Below, piece after piece: positions 63,351 to 64,000 of a stretch of DNA of 64,000 nucleotides. The DNA is taken from positions 62,001-126,000 of the forward strand of contig JBAOHX010000008.1 of assembly GCA_037044955.1 (NCBI GenBank), given 5' to 3'. Numbering within the stretch: position 1 is the stretch's first letter; each line of letters opens with the position of its first letter. The translations under genes and the position numbers were made by a program. Below the pieces are notes generated by a model. The model searched no databases and was not told where the DNA came from. It saw nothing but the letters and a program-made list of their open reading frames with translations. Source of the stretch: JAJXWB01 sp037044955. GTDB taxonomy: Bacteria; Pseudomonadota; Alphaproteobacteria; Rhizobiales; Beijerinckiaceae.

Positions 63351-63914
63351 TCAGAGGATTTCGCGACCGCGCGCGTGAACGCGGGCGCGCAACTCCGCCA
63401 GCTTGCGCATGAGCGATGGCGCCTCGCTGGCGAATCTTTCACGCAACTTCGTCCGAAGCTCGGCGACGCGCGCGCGGATCGCCGCCTTGTACGGATCGAC
63501 CTTGGTATGCGCCCAATCGCGGAACGCGATGACCAGCGCGTAGAAGCGCGCAAACCACGGCAGCGTCATCAGGCGTGCGTGGCAGACGTCGAAGACGAAT
63601 GCGGTGACGCCGAGCCCGGCCGTCTTCGCCGCGAGAAAGACGCAACCGCCGGACAGCACGCGCCCGCCCGCGATCAGCGCGAGGCCGGCGATCTTGAACG
63701 GCAGCACGACGAGCACGGGGAGGATGAAAAGCGTCAGCGCGAAGGTCGCCGGCATCGTGTCGATCATCCGCTGCAGCGTGCGCTTGAGCGCGGCCAGCGG
63801 CAGGACGGCGACGATGGCCGAGACCAGCCGGCCGAGAACGTCCCATAGCCAGGCCTCGATCAGGAAGATCGCGGCCAGGAGCGTCCAGAGAAATTTGGTC
63901 AGACGGGTCTGCAT
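63351..63914 (-). CDS. Membrane protein of unknown function
   Basis: I do not recognise this 187-residue protein. It has three to four hydrophobic segments (FLWTLLAAIFLIEAWLW, ATFALTLFILPVLVVLPFKIA, LIAGGRVLSGGCVFLAAK, and a short one near FYALVIAF), then a strongly basic, probably helical tail of ~60 residues (RARVAELRTKLRERF, LAELRARVHARGREIL). Similar short integral membrane proteins with a charged coiled tail occur in this order, often beside permeases. No catalytic motif is seen. Confidence 0.65.
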   Translation of the reverse strand: MQTRLTKFLWTLLAAIFLIEAWLWDVLGRLVSAIVAVLPLAALKRTLQRMIDTMPATFALTLFILPVLVVLPFKIAGLALIAGGRVLSGGCVFLAAKTAGLGVTAFVFDVCHARLMTLPWFARFYALVIAFRDWAHTKVDPYKAAIRARVAELRTKLRERFASEAPSLMRKLAELRARVHARGREIL

Positions 63915-64000
63915 CTGCGCCCTTGTCGCATGGAATTCTGAATTTCCAGCTTAAAGGCGGCGGATTTATGCGCAGTGCGGCGCGGCACGGGATGCGCGCC

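Noticed and set aside
63974..64000. An ATG near the right edge that could open a further gene
   Set aside because: Only nine codons are visible, with no ribosome site or motif.
1..64000. CRISPR arrays, insertion sequences, prophage genes, rRNA, parS sites
   Set aside because: Reading by eye found no spaced repeats, transposases, integrase other than XerC, rRNA sequence, or copy of the parS consensus near parB; a computed search would be needed to exclude degenerate parS copies.

Overview
The window is a 64 kb piece of a high-GC alphaproteobacterial chromosome, most likely of the Hyphomicrobiales (Rhizobiales). The gene order argues for this: parB-holA-lptE-leuS at the left edge (usually close to the chromosomal origin), argH-lptM-lysA-TIGR02302, purC-purS-purQ/purL-bolA-grxD, ftsE-ftsX, and the clade-typical families DUF1476, DUF2125, DUF2794 and DUF4167. 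Crotonyl-CoA carboxylase/reductase (ccr) beside ethylmalonyl-CoA mutase (ecm), with a cobalamin adenosyltransferase and EtfAB/3-hydroxybutyryl-CoA dehydrogenase elsewhere in the window, points to an organism that uses the ethylmalonyl-CoA pathway, such as a methylotroph or a relative of the Beijerinckiaceae/Methylocystaceae. The family assignment is inference. I see no insertion sequence, prophage, CRISPR array or rRNA; the only RNA gene I can support firmly is tRNA-Gly(GCC).

Layout. 0-14 kb: chromosome segregation and replication (parB end, holA), LPS transport (lptE), leuS, a PLP-homeostasis protein, an L,D-transpeptidase, an orphan response regulator with a cyclic-nucleotide-binding protein, xthA, lolA, ftsK, tesB and amtB. 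14-25 kb: Trm112 and LON-domain proteins, a thioredoxin-TPR protein, tRNA-Gly, a GNAT acetyltransferase, ppa, metWX, chorismate mutase and arogenate/prephenate dehydrogenase, DUF2125, plsC, ftsXE, and an HNH nuclease. 25-36 kb: hbd, etfAB, a cobalamin adenosyltransferase, a HIG1-like membrane protein, TIGR02302, lysA, lptM, argH, tlpA and a secreted unknown. 36-45 kb: grxD, bolA, purL, an ompW gene inserted on the opposite strand, purQ/S/C, the F-ATPase inhibitor zeta (DUF1476), xerC, thpR and an arylesterase. 45-64 kb: a LolD-like ABC transporter, a Bax-inhibitor-1 protein, DUF2794, htpG, prmC, DUF4167, clpB, uppP, the divergent ecm/ccr pair, a YihY protein, a DMT transporter and a membrane unknown.

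The strongest unexplained signal is in the sequence itself. Eleven otherwise well conserved genes, including the essential leuS and prmC as well as clpB, ftsX-type permease, lolA and ecm, are broken by frame jumps. Every jump can be repaired by putting back CG dinucleotides lost from a CGCG run (two such losses in lolA, six inside 200 bp of prmC, one in each other gene). All have the same sign, and each repaired gene has a whole number of codons. This looks like a systematic read or assembly error at CGCG, possibly caused by a modified base, rather than gene decay. I annotate these genes as single genes across the breaks.

Other points of interest: an FNR/FixK-type palindrome upstream of ompW, which splits the purine cluster; an inverted repeat between ecm and ccr; a perfect palindrome at the metX start; two stacked terminator-like hairpins in the otherwise empty region upstream of htpG, which may mark a small RNA; and an AT-rich patch with rare codons inside the L,D-transpeptidase gene.
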